From: Schlegelella aquatica
GTDB lineage: Bacteria; Pseudomonadota; Gammaproteobacteria; Burkholderiales; Burkholderiaceae_C
Assembly: GCF_026013905.1 (NCBI RefSeq)
Contig: NZ_CP110257.1
Location: 3,271,501-3,335,500 of the forward strand
Reading direction: 5' to 3'
DNA: 64,000 nt
The notes under the pieces are model-generated. The model made no database searches. It was not told where the DNA came from and saw only the letters and a list, made by a program, of their open reading frames with translations. Every line of letters starts with the position of its first letter. Within the stretch, counting starts at the first letter, position 1. This document shows, one piece after another, positions 36,652 through 46,210 of the stretch. Both the position numbers and the translations under genes were made by a program.

Positions 36652-38088
36652 ATGAATGCCCCCGACCCCCTGCCCGCCGCGATGAGCGTCATCGCGCCGC
36701 AGATCGCCCCCCGCCCCGTGCCGCCCGCCCTCATCGAGGCGCTGCGTGAGCGTTTCGGCGAGCGGTGCTCCACCGCCGCCGCGGTACGCGAGCAGCACGG
36801 CCGCGACGAATCGCCCTTCGACGTGCCGCCGCCGGAGGCGGTCGTCTTCGCCGAGAGCAACGAGGACGTGGCCGACGCGGTGCGCCTGGCCGCCCGGCAC
36901 GAGGTGCCGGTCATCCCCTACGGCGCGGGCTCCTCGCTCGAAGGGCATCTGCTCGCGGTGCAAGGCGGCATCAGCATCGACCTGTCGCGCATGAACCGGG
37001 TGCTCGCCGTGCACGCCGAGGACCTGACGGCCACCGTGCAGGCCGGCGTCACGCGCACGCAGCTCAACGCGGCGATCCGCGACACGGGCCTGTTCTTTCC
37101 GATCGACCCGGGGGCCGACGCGTCCATCGGCGGCATGACGGCCACGCGCGCCAGCGGCACGAACGCGGTGCGCTACGGCACGATGCGCGAGAACGTGCTG
37201 GGGCTCACCGTGGTGACGGCCAGTGGCGAGATCGTGCGCACCGGCACGCGCGCAAGGAAGTCCAGCGCCGGCTACGACCTCACGCGGCTGTTCGTCGGCA
37301 GCGAGGGCACGCTGGGCATCATGACCGAGATCACGGTGCGCCTGTACCCGCACCCGGAGGCCATCTCCGCCGCGATCTGCAGCTTCCCGACGCTGGCCGC
37401 GGCGGTGCAAACGACCATCCAGATCATCCAACTCGGCGTGCCCATCGCGCGCTGCGAGCTGCTGGACACCAACGCCGTGCGCGCCGTCAACCGGCACGAC
37501 CGCCTCAGCCTGCGCGAAGGGCCGATGCTGCTGATGGAGTTCCACGGCACGCCCGCGAGCGTGAAGGAGCAGGCCGAGCTGGTGCAGGAGATCGCGCGCG
37601 AGCACGGCGGCGAGGACTTCGAATGGGCCACGACGCCCGAGGAGCGCACCCGGCTGTGGACGGCGCGCCACCACGCCTACCTCGCCGCGTTGCAGATGAA
37701 GCCCGGCTGCCGGGCCGTGACGACCGACGCCTGCGTGCCGATCTCGCGTCTGGCCGACTGCCTGCTGGCCACCATCGACGAGGCCGACGCCGCCGGCCTG
37801 CCTTACTTCGTGGTGGGCCACGTGGGCGATGGCAACTTCCACATGGGCTACCTCATCGACCCGGCACGACCCGAAGAGCGCGAACTCGCCGAGGACCTGA
37901 ACCGCCGGCTCGTGGCACGCGCGATCGGGCTCGAAGGCACCTGCACCGGCGAGCACGGCATCGGACTGCACAAGATGGGCTTCCTGCGCGAGGAGGCCGG
38001 CGACGGCGCGATCGCACTGATGCGCGCGGTCAAGCACGCGCTCGACCCGAAGAACATCATGAACCCGGGCAAGATCTTCCCCTGGTGA
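36652..38088 (+). CDS. FAD-linked oxidase (D-lactate/glycolate dehydrogenase type)
   Basis: The 478-residue flavoprotein has the PCMH FAD fold: PVIPYGAGSSLEGHLLAV, GADASIGGMTATRASGTNAVRYG, GYDLTRLFVGSEGTLGI, and the C-terminal VGHVGDGNFHMGYL, GTCTGEHGIGLHK and NPGKIFPW. It matches bacterial and mitochondrial-type D-lactate dehydrogenase (cytochrome) and GlcD. The precise hydroxy acid is not determined by sequence. It is divergent from metY with a 174-base gap. An internal ATG at 36682 is an alternative start. Confidence 0.92.
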   Translation: MNAPDPLPAAMSVIAPQIAPRPVPPALIEALRERFGERCSTAAAVREQHGRDESPFDVPPPEAVVFAESNEDVADAVRLAARHEVPVIPYGAGSSLEGHLLAVQGGISIDLSRMNRVLAVHAEDLTATVQAGVTRTQLNAAIRDTGLFFPIDPGADASIGGMTATRASGTNAVRYGTMRENVLGLTVVTASGEIVRTGTRARKSSAGYDLTRLFVGSEGTLGIMTEITVRLYPHPEAISAAICSFPTLAAAVQTTIQIIQLGVPIARCELLDTNAVRAVNRHDRLSLREGPMLLMEFHGTPASVKEQAELVQEIAREHGGEDFEWATTPEERTRLWTARHHAYLAALQMKPGCRAVTTDACVPISRLADCLLATIDEADAAGLPYFVVGHVGDGNFHMGYLIDPARPEERELAEDLNRRLVARAIGLEGTCTGEHGIGLHKMGFLREEAGDGAIALMRAVKHALDPKNIMNPGKIFPW

Positions 38089-39078
<990 letters not shown>

Positions 39079-39106
39079 GCAGCGCCTGGCCGCCCGAGGG
39101 CCGCCG

Positions 39107-39523
39107 ATGAGCGCCCTCGTCCTCGACGCGTCCGCGACGCTCGCCTGGTGCTTCCGCGAGGAGCAGACCGAGCGCGCGCTCGCGCTGCTGGACCGCGTGG
39201 CCGACCACGGCGCGGTGGTGCCGGCCCTGTGGCACCTGGAGGTCGCGAACATGCTGCTCAACGCCGAGCGCCGGCAGCGGGCGACGCAATCGGTGATCGC
39301 CGAAATCCTCGCCAGCCTGGACCAGCTGCCCATCGACACCGACGGGGCCGCCGCGCGGCTGATGCGCCACGACGTGCTGCCTTTGGCGCGCGCGCAGGGC
39401 CTGACGGTTTACGATGCCGCCTACCTCGAACTGGCGATGCGCCGCCACCTGCCGCTGGCCACGCTGGACGCCGACCTGCGCCGGGCCGCCCGGGCGGTGG
39501 GCGTGGACCTGATCGAACTGTGA
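39107..39523 (+). CDS. vapC: VapC PIN-domain toxin
   Basis: The 138-residue PIN-domain ribonuclease has acidic active-site residues in [10 protein letters not shown] (Asp7), [10 protein letters not shown] (Glu), YDAAYLELA (Asp) and [10 protein letters not shown] (Asp). All four expected acids are present, so it should be active. Such toxins cleave tRNA or rRNA. It is inserted between the lysE gene and parA, a place where Burkholderiales usually have no TA pair. Confidence 0.92.
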   Translation: MSALVLDASATLAWCFREEQTERALALLDRVADHGAVVPALWHLEVANMLLNAERRQRATQSVIAEILASLDQLPIDTDGAAARLMRHDVLPLARAQGLTVYDAAYLELAMRRHLPLATLDADLRRAARAVGVDLIEL

Positions 39524-39533
39524 CCCCCACCTG

Positions 39534-40304
39534 ATGGCCAAGATCTTCTGCATCGCCAACCAGAAAGGCGGCGTCGGCAAGACGACCACCGCCGTGAACC
39601 TCGCTGCCGGGCTGGCCAAGGTGGGGCAGCGCGTGCTGCTCGTCGACCTCGACCCGCAAGGCAACGCCACCATGGGCTCCGGCGTGGACAAGCGCGCCCT
39701 GCCCCACACCGTCTACGACGTGCTGATCGACGCGGCCACCATCCCCGAGGCCCGGGCGCGCTCGGCGCTGGGCGGCTACGACGTGCTGGGCGCCAACCGC
39801 GAGCTGGCGGGCGCCGAGGTCGAATTGGTGGACCTCGAACGCCGCGAGCGGCGCCTGAAGGAAGCGCTGGCCGCCGTCGCAGGCGACTATGACTTCGTGC
39901 TCATCGACTGCCCGCCGAGCCTGTCGATGCTCACGCTCAACGGCCTGGTCAGCGCGCACGGTGTGATCGTGCCGATGCAATGCGAGTACTTCGCCCTCGA
40001 AGGCCTGTCGGACCTGGTCAACACCATCAAGCAGGTGCACGCCAACCTGAACCCCGAGCTCAAGATCATCGGCCTGTTGCGCGTGATGTACGACCCGCGC
40101 ATCACACTGCAAAGCCAGGTGAGCGACCAGCTCAAGCAGCACTTCGGCGACAAGGTGTTCAACACCGTCATTCCGCGCAACGTGCGCCTGGCCGAGGCGC
40201 CCAGCTACGGGCAGCCGGGCGTGGTGTTCGACCCGGCCTCCAAGGGCGCCCAGTCGTACGTCGAGTTCGCGCGCGAGATGGTCGCCCGCATCGCCACGAT
40301 GTGA
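39534..40304 (+). CDS. parA: Chromosome partitioning ATPase ParA (Soj)
   Basis: This is a 256-residue Walker-type ATPase with deviant Walker [19 protein letters not shown] (residues 11-28), [30 protein letters not shown] and the C-terminal [19 protein letters not shown]. It binds DNA nonspecifically and moves the ParB-parS complex. It begins 10 bases after vapC and is followed by a small hydrolase and parB. Confidence 0.97.
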   Translation: MAKIFCIANQKGGVGKTTTAVNLAAGLAKVGQRVLLVDLDPQGNATMGSGVDKRALPHTVYDVLIDAATIPEARARSALGGYDVLGANRELAGAEVELVDLERRERRLKEALAAVAGDYDFVLIDCPPSLSMLTLNGLVSAHGVIVPMQCEYFALEGLSDLVNTIKQVHANLNPELKIIGLLRVMYDPRITLQSQVSDQLKQHFGDKVFNTVIPRNVRLAEAPSYGQPGVVFDPASKGAQSYVEFAREMVARIATM

Positions 40305-40317
40305 CCGGCGCGCCGCG

Positions 40318-40866
40318 ATGAACGACGCCGTCCGCATCCTCCTGCTGCCCGGCTGGCTCGACTCCGGCCCCGGGCACTGGCAAACGCGCTGGGAGGCCCT
40401 GCACGGCGACCGCCGCGTCGTGCAGGACGACTGGGAGTGGCCCAAACGCGGCGACTGGATGGCGCGGCTCGAAGAAGAGATCCTGGCCGACCCCAGGCCG
40501 GCCGCGTTCGTCGCGCACAGCCTGGGCTGCCAGCTGGTGGCCGCCTGGGCCGCGCACTCGCGCCACACCGACCGCGTGCGCGGCGCGCTGCTGGTCGCCC
40601 CGCCCGACACCGAGCGCCCCGACACCCCGCCCCAGCTGCACGGCTGGCGGCCGATCGTGCGGCAGCGCCTGCCCTTTGCTGCCACCGCCGTCGTCAGCAC
40701 CGACGACCCCTTCTGCGCGCCCGAGCGTGCGGCCGAGATGGCCGCGGCCTGGGGCGCCACGCTGGTGCAGATCGGCGCGCGCGGCCACATCAACGCCGAG
40801 TCGGGCCTGGGCGACTGGCCGCAAGGCCGCCAGCTGCTCGACGCGCTGCTCGCGCCGCAATCCTGA
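40318..40866 (+). CDS. RBBP9/YdeN-type alpha/beta hydrolase
   Basis: The 182-residue small serine hydrolase has LLLPGWLDSGPGHWQTRWE (residues 8-26), nucleophile Ser in FVAHSLGCQLVA, acid Asp in VSTDDPFC and catalytic His in ARGHINAESGLGDWP. This branch (RBBP9, YdeN) has unknown substrates. It sits between parA (13 bases) and parB (19 bases), an arrangement seen in some Burkholderiales, and is probably in the same operon. Confidence 0.9.
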   Translation: MNDAVRILLLPGWLDSGPGHWQTRWEALHGDRRVVQDDWEWPKRGDWMARLEEEILADPRPAAFVAHSLGCQLVAAWAAHSRHTDRVRGALLVAPPDTERPDTPPQLHGWRPIVRQRLPFAATAVVSTDDPFCAPERAAEMAAAWGATLVQIGARGHINAESGLGDWPQGRQLLDALLAPQS

Positions 40867-40885
40867 TTCCTCTCTGGTGCCGCCC

Positions 40886-41860
40886 ATGGTCACGAAAAAA
40901 CCCAAAGGCCTCGGCCTCGGACTCGAAGCCCTGCTGGGCCCCAAGGTGAGCGACACGCCCGGCCCCTCGCCCGCGGGCGAGGGCCCGCCCTCCACGCTCA
41001 AGGTCTCGCAACTGCAGGCCGGCAAGTACCAGCCGCGCACCCGCATGGACGAGGGCTCGCTCTACGAGCTGGCCGAAAGCATCAAGGCCCAGGGCATCAT
41101 GCAGCCCATCCTGGTGCGCCCGCTGGGCGCATCAGCACAGGCGCCGGACGACAAGCCGCAGGGCTCTTCCCCGGCGCCGGGCGCATCGCACCGGCCCGGC
41201 GGCCTGCCCCGCTACGAGATCATCGCCGGCGAGCGGCGCTTTCGCGCCGCTCAACTCGCCGGGCTGGACGAAGTGCCGGTGTTGGTGCGCGACGTGGCCG
41301 ACGAGGCCGCCGCGGCCATGGCCCTCATCGAGAACATCCAGCGCGAGGATCTCAACCCGCTGGAAGAAGCGCAGGGCCTGCACCGCCTGGTGCACGAATT
41401 CGGCCTGACGCACGAGCAGGCCGCGCAGGCCGTGGGCCGCTCGCGCAGCGCGGCGAGCAACCTGCTGCGCCTCTTGCAACTGGCCGAGCCCGTGCAGCAG
41501 ATGCTCATGGCCGGCGACCTCGACATGGGCCACGCGCGCGCGCTCTTGTCGCTCGAGCCGGCCCAGCAGATCCTCGCCGCGCACGAGATCGTCGCCAAGA
41601 AGCTCAACGTGCGCGAGGCCGAGAAGCTCGTGACCCGCACGCAGCAAGCGCGCCAGGCGCCGCTCTTGCGCGTCAAGCAGGACAAGCCGCGCGACCTCGT
41701 GCGCATCGAGGAGGAGCTCTCCGACCACCTCACCGCCGCCGTCGAGATCCGCATCAAGAAGCGCACCAAGCGCGGCGAGCAAGGCGAAATCGCGATCGCC
41801 TTCGGCTCGCTCGACGAGCTCAACGGCCTGCTCGACAAGCTGGGGCTCGGCGCGCGCTGA
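40886..41860 (+). CDS. parB: Chromosome partitioning protein ParB (Spo0J)
   Basis: This is a 324-residue ParB CTPase/clamp. It has an N-terminal KKPKGLGLGLEALLG for ParA contact, QPRTRMDEGSLYELAESI, GERRFRAAQLAGL (CTP-binding box), ENIQREDLNPLEEA, the HTH FGLTHEQAAQAVGRSRSAASNLLRLL and a C-terminal dimerisation domain. An unusual linker of about 27 residues rich in Ala, Pro and Gly (GASAQAPDDKPQGSSPAPG) is inserted between ILVRP and RYEIIAGERR. Its binding sites are the parS elements in mnmG and rsmG. Confidence 0.97.
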   Translation: MVTKKPKGLGLGLEALLGPKVSDTPGPSPAGEGPPSTLKVSQLQAGKYQPRTRMDEGSLYELAESIKAQGIMQPILVRPLGASAQAPDDKPQGSSPAPGASHRPGGLPRYEIIAGERRFRAAQLAGLDEVPVLVRDVADEAAAAMALIENIQREDLNPLEEAQGLHRLVHEFGLTHEQAAQAVGRSRSAASNLLRLLQLAEPVQQMLMAGDLDMGHARALLSLEPAQQILAAHEIVAKKLNVREAEKLVTRTQQARQAPLLRVKQDKPRDLVRIEEELSDHLTAAVEIRIKKRTKRGEQGEIAIAFGSLDELNGLLDKLGLGAR

Positions 41861-41965
41861 GGGCGCCTCCCGTGCGGTCACGCAGTTCTGAAGCCCCGCT
41901 CCGCTGGGTGCCCGGGCGCGCTGAGCCGCCCCTCACGCGAGCCCCGGAAGGCCCCAAGGGCCTCT

Positions 41966-43276
41966 TCAGCCGCCCACCGAGCGTGCCGGCTCCCCGCCAG
42001 CCAGCCACTGCTCGCACACCTCGCTCAAGCGCGCTTGCCAGGCGTCGATCGCGGGCGTCAGGAGCACCCCGCGCGACGGGCGCCACTGGCGCCGCAGGAA
42101 GCGCACCACGGCCCGGGCCTGCCAGGCGGCCTCGCGGCCCAGCAGCGTGAGTTCGGCCGCCACCGCGTCGTCGATCGCCTCACGCGACAGCCACGCGAGC
42201 TGCTCCGCGCTCACCCCGGCGCCTGCCATGCTGCGCAAGACGCGATCGACTTGCTCGTGCGTGCGGGCCACCGCCGTGCGGGCCTGCTCGTCCGGCAGGC
42301 TCGCCCGGGCCGCCACCTCCCGCCATTGCCCGAGCACGTCGGCCAGCTCGCGCAGTCGCGGCAAGGCGTCGCCCCGGCAGGGCACGCGCGCCAGCGCCTC
42401 GCGCACGCCCGGCTCCAGCAGGCGCACGATGTCGGACAGCAAGGTCGCGTCGTAGCGATCCCGGTTCATCCGCAGCGCCAGCGAGAGCCTCAACTCGGGC
42501 GAATCCGACTCGCACTTGAACATGGCCGTGGCCACCTCGGCCACCGCCAGCACGCGCCCCAGCGGGCTGATCGCGTCCGCGCGCAAAGCCCGGGGATAGC
42601 CGGAGCCATCCAGCAGCTCGTGATGCTCCAGGATCGCGCGCACCACGTCCTTCGGATACTCGTGGTGGCGCTCGGCGAGCAAGGCCCCCGTCACCGGATG
42701 CGCATACAGCTGGCGGCGCTGCTCGCTGTTGAGCCGGTGCTCCGGCTGCCACAGCACCGGGTCGGCGTAGAGCATGCCCAGGTCGTGCAGCAGCCCCGCC
42801 GCCACCGCCACCGCCACGTCGTGCCGCGACGCAACCGGCGTCCACACCAGGTAGCCCGCGGTGATGGCAGCGAGCACCGAATGATCGAAGAGGGCCGGGT
42901 AATTTTCGCGTGCGAGCGTCAAGCTGAAGGCCACCGGCGCCGGCAAAGGCGTGCTCTCGAGCGCATGCAGCACCACCTCCCGCGTCTTGGCCGCTGCGAG
43001 CATCCGGGCGAAGAAGTCCCAGCGCTGCAACGCCTCCTGCGCGACCTCGCGCAACACCCGCCCCGTCACCGAGGGCTCGCTGGCCAGGCACTCATCCACC
43101 GGCTGCGAAAGCCTGTGCTGCGTCAGGCGCTCGTACAGGCGCTCGTCCACCCCCACGCCTTGGTCCAGCAACTTCACCCCCTGCACGTTGTAGACGGCCC
43201 GCGTCGTCACCACCGGTCGCTTGCGGTGCAGGCGCGTGACGGCCAGCAGGTAATGCTTCGGGTCCGGGGGGTTCAT
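41966..43276 (-). CDS. HD-GYP domain protein
   Basis: The 436-residue cytoplasmic protein has an HD-GYP core: HSVLAAITAGYL, AGLLHDLGMLYADP (HD pair), HPVTGALLAERHHEYP and HHELLDGSGYPRAL (a GYP-like SGYP). Such domains hydrolyse cyclic di-GMP or act as degenerate binders. The main metal ligands look kept. The N-terminal 100 residues lack a recognised sensor. A helical C-terminal extension follows. ATG 43276 is preferred to an upstream TTG. It is convergent with parB. Confidence 0.85.
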   Translation of the reverse strand: MNPPDPKHYLLAVTRLHRKRPVVTTRAVYNVQGVKLLDQGVGVDERLYERLTQHRLSQPVDECLASEPSVTGRVLREVAQEALQRWDFFARMLAAAKTREVVLHALESTPLPAPVAFSLTLARENYPALFDHSVLAAITAGYLVWTPVASRHDVAVAVAAGLLHDLGMLYADPVLWQPEHRLNSEQRRQLYAHPVTGALLAERHHEYPKDVVRAILEHHELLDGSGYPRALRADAISPLGRVLAVAEVATAMFKCESDSPELRLSLALRMNRDRYDATLLSDIVRLLEPGVREALARVPCRGDALPRLRELADVLGQWREVAARASLPDEQARTAVARTHEQVDRVLRSMAGAGVSAEQLAWLSREAIDDAVAAELTLLGREAAWQARAVVRFLRRQWRPSRGVLLTPAIDAWQARLSEVCEQWLAGGEPARSVGG

Positions 43277-43382
43277 CAACGGCGCAGACAAGGCGTGGCA
43301 GGGGAGGCGATCCCCGCATTATCGGCAGGCCCGGCGCTCGACGGGCATCTCGAACATCGTCGGCTTGGGCGGGCGCTGCAGA

Positions 43383-43858
43383 TCAGTCGCCGATCCGCTC
43401 CCACAGCGTGATGCCATAGGCCGAGCCGAGGTCGGGCAGCCGCTCGCCCGGCTGGACCCTCACGTGGCGCCTGTGTTCGTCCACCGATTGCCACACGCCG
43501 CCTTGCGGGGCCGGCTCGCCGGCTTTGATGCGAGGCGGTGACACTTCCGCTCGCCAATCGTCGGGCCAGTCGATGGGGCCGGTGTATTCCTCGTCAAGAA
43601 TCCAGTCGTCGGTGCCCTCGTATGTCCACATGTCGTCCACCGTATAGCGGATGTTTTGTGCCATACGCGCCATCGGTGTCCAGTACTTGGCCTTGCGTAT
43701 CACCTCGACCCATTGGTGGTGCAGACGCAGCATCTCCTCGTGGTACTCGAACGATGCGAACTTGCGCTTGAGCCACTCCTTGCGCAAACGCTTCTCTTCT
43801 TCTGGCATCGCCTTGATGTGCGGGGCACGTCGTAGGGCAGAAGGATCGGCTCGCTCAT
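43383..43858 (-). pseudogene. Chimeric, truncated copy of an immunity-like gene
   Basis: From about 43820 down, this is a near-copy of the gene at 45108-45833 (HIKAMPEEEKRLRKEWLKRK, then YWTPMARMAQNIRYTVDDMW and the same C-terminus). It lacks about 80 internal residues. Its 5' end (43858-43822) is instead a copy of the start of the gene at 43948 (ATG of MSEPILLPYDVP), joined out of frame. The fusion explains why no start codon with a proper leader reads the body. It is a recombination product of the neighbouring genes and probably inactive, though the body frame is still open. Confidence 0.7.
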
Positions 43859-43947
43859 CAAGCGCTGGCCCGTGCTGGGAAGATGGACATGTGGGGACGA
43901 ACCAGGAGCTCCGTGTCATCCCGCTGCGCACCAGCGCGGCGAAGTGG

Positions 43948-45021
43948 TCAGGTGTCCTGCCGCTCGTCCCACTGCCAGATGGTCAGGCCGTAGTCCGTAC
44001 CGAAGGCCGGCATCACTTCGCCTTGCCTGAAAAAGCGCCGGCTGTCGGCCTTCGCTGGGGTGAACCACCAGCCTTCGCGCGGGCAGGGCTTGTTCGCTTC
44101 ACAGCGCAGACGAACCGGAGATTGCCAATTCGGCTGTTCGCCGCCACGCACGTCCGGCTTGTGCACGAAGTACCACGTGGTGTCTACGGCCACCGTCTTC
44201 AGCGTGCCGGTCACTTCAGTGAGATCGTCCGGTTCGTGCTCAATTCCGAGCTGGCGATCATAGTCTTCCCAGATATCAACCACCTCGCGGCCTGTGATTC
44301 TGTAGGCGGGCTGCATCGCACGTCCTTCGATGCAGAACGCCAAGCTGAAGTTGCCCGCACCTTCGTCGGCCCATTGAGCCGGAACCCATACGCCCGTGCG
44401 TGGGCAGCGCTCGCCGGGTCTTGCTTGGATGCCACGGTCGATCGGATGGACTGGAAAGGAGGCGGGAGGGTTTGCCAGCCGGTACTTGTCGACGAAGGAC
44501 TTCTTTCCTACTGGGTCGTCACCGACCGGCCCATTGCTCATATCCAATAGCCTGCGACTCTGCTCAATGAGCGAATCCCGATTCAGCCATTTCAACCCCT
44601 TCCACTCGTTGTCCCTCAGCACGTCGGCGCCCGTCCCACAGGCGTAACTCATGCGTTCGAACTCTTTTCTCCATTCGTCACGCGTCTCATAGCCAAAGGC
44701 GTTCTCGATCAAGCCTCGATAGTCGGAAGATGCCGACGACAGGAAGTCGAGCATGGGCATGTAGTCGCCCGCCGTTCTGACGAACTCGATGCCACGGCGA
44801 ATGTTCTCTGCATGGGTCAGGTAGCGTGAAACCCAATAGTCGACCCGCCCCCGGCCATGGGCTTGGTGGCCTCCAATGAGCTTGTTGAAGAAGTGCGCGA
44901 ACTCCTCGCACAGCTGCGCGCACAGCTCGTAGTAAGGGATCGACGTGGCCTCATACAGGAACCACGCATCCTGGTCCAGGTTGCGGGGCACGTCGTAGGG
45001 CAGAAGGATCGGCTCGCTCAT
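43948..45021 (-). CDS. Imm71/Imm72-like T6SS immunity protein
   Basis: The 357-residue cytoplasmic protein has an N-terminal helical half (to about 190) and two copies of a small module. The first is RPGERCPRTGVWVPAQ (about 196-240). The second is RLRCEANKPCPREGWWFTPA, ending YGLTIWQWDERQ (about 302-355). The layout recalls Imm71/Imm72 polymorphic-toxin immunity proteins of Burkholderiales (from memory, not a search). It lies downstream of VgrG, PoNe and PoNi in one transcriptional direction. No cognate toxin is adjacent, so it may be an orphan immunity gene. ATG 45021 is chosen at MSEPILLPY. Confidence 0.65.
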   Translation of the reverse strand: MSEPILLPYDVPRNLDQDAWFLYEATSIPYYELCAQLCEEFAHFFNKLIGGHQAHGRGRVDYWVSRYLTHAENIRRGIEFVRTAGDYMPMLDFLSSASSDYRGLIENAFGYETRDEWRKEFERMSYACGTGADVLRDNEWKGLKWLNRDSLIEQSRRLLDMSNGPVGDDPVGKKSFVDKYRLANPPASFPVHPIDRGIQARPGERCPRTGVWVPAQWADEGAGNFSLAFCIEGRAMQPAYRITGREVVDIWEDYDRQLGIEHEPDDLTEVTGTLKTVAVDTTWYFVHKPDVRGGEQPNWQSPVRLRCEANKPCPREGWWFTPAKADSRRFFRQGEVMPAFGTDYGLTIWQWDERQDT

Positions 45022-45107
45022 TGGGTGCCGTCGGGTACGGAAAGGGGGACCTTCATTCAGAGGTCGGAACAGACTTTGACTGCCCGCCGACGGGCGGGCG
45101 CTGCAGA

Positions 45108-45833
45108 TCAGTCGCCGATCCGTTCCCACAGCGTGATGCCATAGGCAGAGCCGAGATCGGGCAGCCGCTCGCCGGCGTGGACCCTCAACTGGCGCTTGTG
45201 GTCATCCACCGACTGCCACACGCCGCCCTGGGGGACCGGCTCGCCGGCTTTGATGCGAGGCGGTGAGACTTCGGTTCGCCAATTGTCGGGCCAGTCGATG
45301 GGACCGGTGTACGTCTGGTCAAGAATCCAGTCGTCAGTGCCCTCGTATGACCACATGTCATCCACCGTATAGCGGATGTTCTGCGCCATACGCGCCATTG
45401 GCGTCCAGTACTTGGTCAGTTCCGTGTGTTCGTCCTCCGTCATCCAGTCCAGCATGTCGCCTTCGCTGAGCAGATAGCGGCTGTAGTCGGGGATGGACCG
45501 GAACATGCCTGTGGCGTAGTACTTGTCCCACAGTTCGGGTTTGTAGTCGCCCGGTTTGGGCTTGCGTTCGATGATGGGCCAGTACGTGCGCTCGAAGTTC
45601 CTTGCTGCCTGCCCTTTGGTACCGCAGTCCGGGTCTGGCGTCCGGTCGTGAACCGCCCGCTGCAGCGCCTTGCGCAGCGCATTGCGCCACTGCTCGTGCA
45701 GGCGGACCAGCTCTTCGTGGTACTCGAACGAGGCGAACTTGCGTTTGAGCCACTCCTTGCGCAGTCGCTTCTCTTCTTCTGGCATCGCCTTGATGTGCGC
45801 CGGCAGTTGCAGCGGGTTGTCAGCGGTACTCAT
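45108..45833 (-). CDS. Orphan immunity-like protein
   Basis: The 241-residue protein is Trp-, Tyr- and charge-rich (HIKAMPEEEKRLRKEWLKRK, then IDWPDNWRTEVSPPRIK) and ends in a module (PVPQGGVWQSVDDHKRQL, then ERLPDLGSAYGITLWERI). The module is a diverged version of the one in the neighbouring immunity genes. ATG 45833 has GAGGAAA 8 bases upstream. The frame stays open further upstream to 46331. The function is inferred only from context and the shared module. Confidence 0.6.
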   Translation of the reverse strand: MSTADNPLQLPAHIKAMPEEEKRLRKEWLKRKFASFEYHEELVRLHEQWRNALRKALQRAVHDRTPDPDCGTKGQAARNFERTYWPIIERKPKPGDYKPELWDKYYATGMFRSIPDYSRYLLSEGDMLDWMTEDEHTELTKYWTPMARMAQNIRYTVDDMWSYEGTDDWILDQTYTGPIDWPDNWRTEVSPPRIKAGEPVPQGGVWQSVDDHKRQLRVHAGERLPDLGSAYGITLWERIGD

Positions 45834-46210
45834 GTTGCATTTCCTCAGTGGCTGGCCGGCGGCACGGCTTGGTCTAGCGGCTTCCCGGCGGGCCGAGAGC
45901 GGATGTCGCTGCTCTCGAGCACGAGGGCACTCGCGCGCGTACGGAACGAGCTTTTCGACCGGCGTCTCGAACATCGTCGGCTTGATGTTCGACCACAAGT
46001 CGTTGTCCGCCGGCGGCGGCGTCCGCCGCCCACCCGCGTAAATGAACCGTACGTTGCGCTTCAACGCGATGACGCTTCGCCGCTTGCCCCATGACGCCCA
46101 GTGGAACTCGTTGTCCGCGGCTTTGACACCGAAGGCAAACACCCGCGGCGGGGTGGTACCGAGGTCCAGGAGCGCCGCTTCATCCCGCTGAGCACAGGCG
46201 CGGCGAAGTG
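45834..46210 (-). other. Coding-like remnant between immunity genes
   Basis: This stretch is open on the minus strand in frame with the gene at 45108 and reads like protein in part (FHWASWGKRRSVIALKRNV, then KPTMFETPVEKLVPYA). A similar KPTMFEMPVER piece occurs just left of the pseudogene (near 43330-43380). It may be the remains of another effector or immunity gene, or an N-terminal extension from a GTG at 46216. It is unresolved. Confidence 0.4.
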
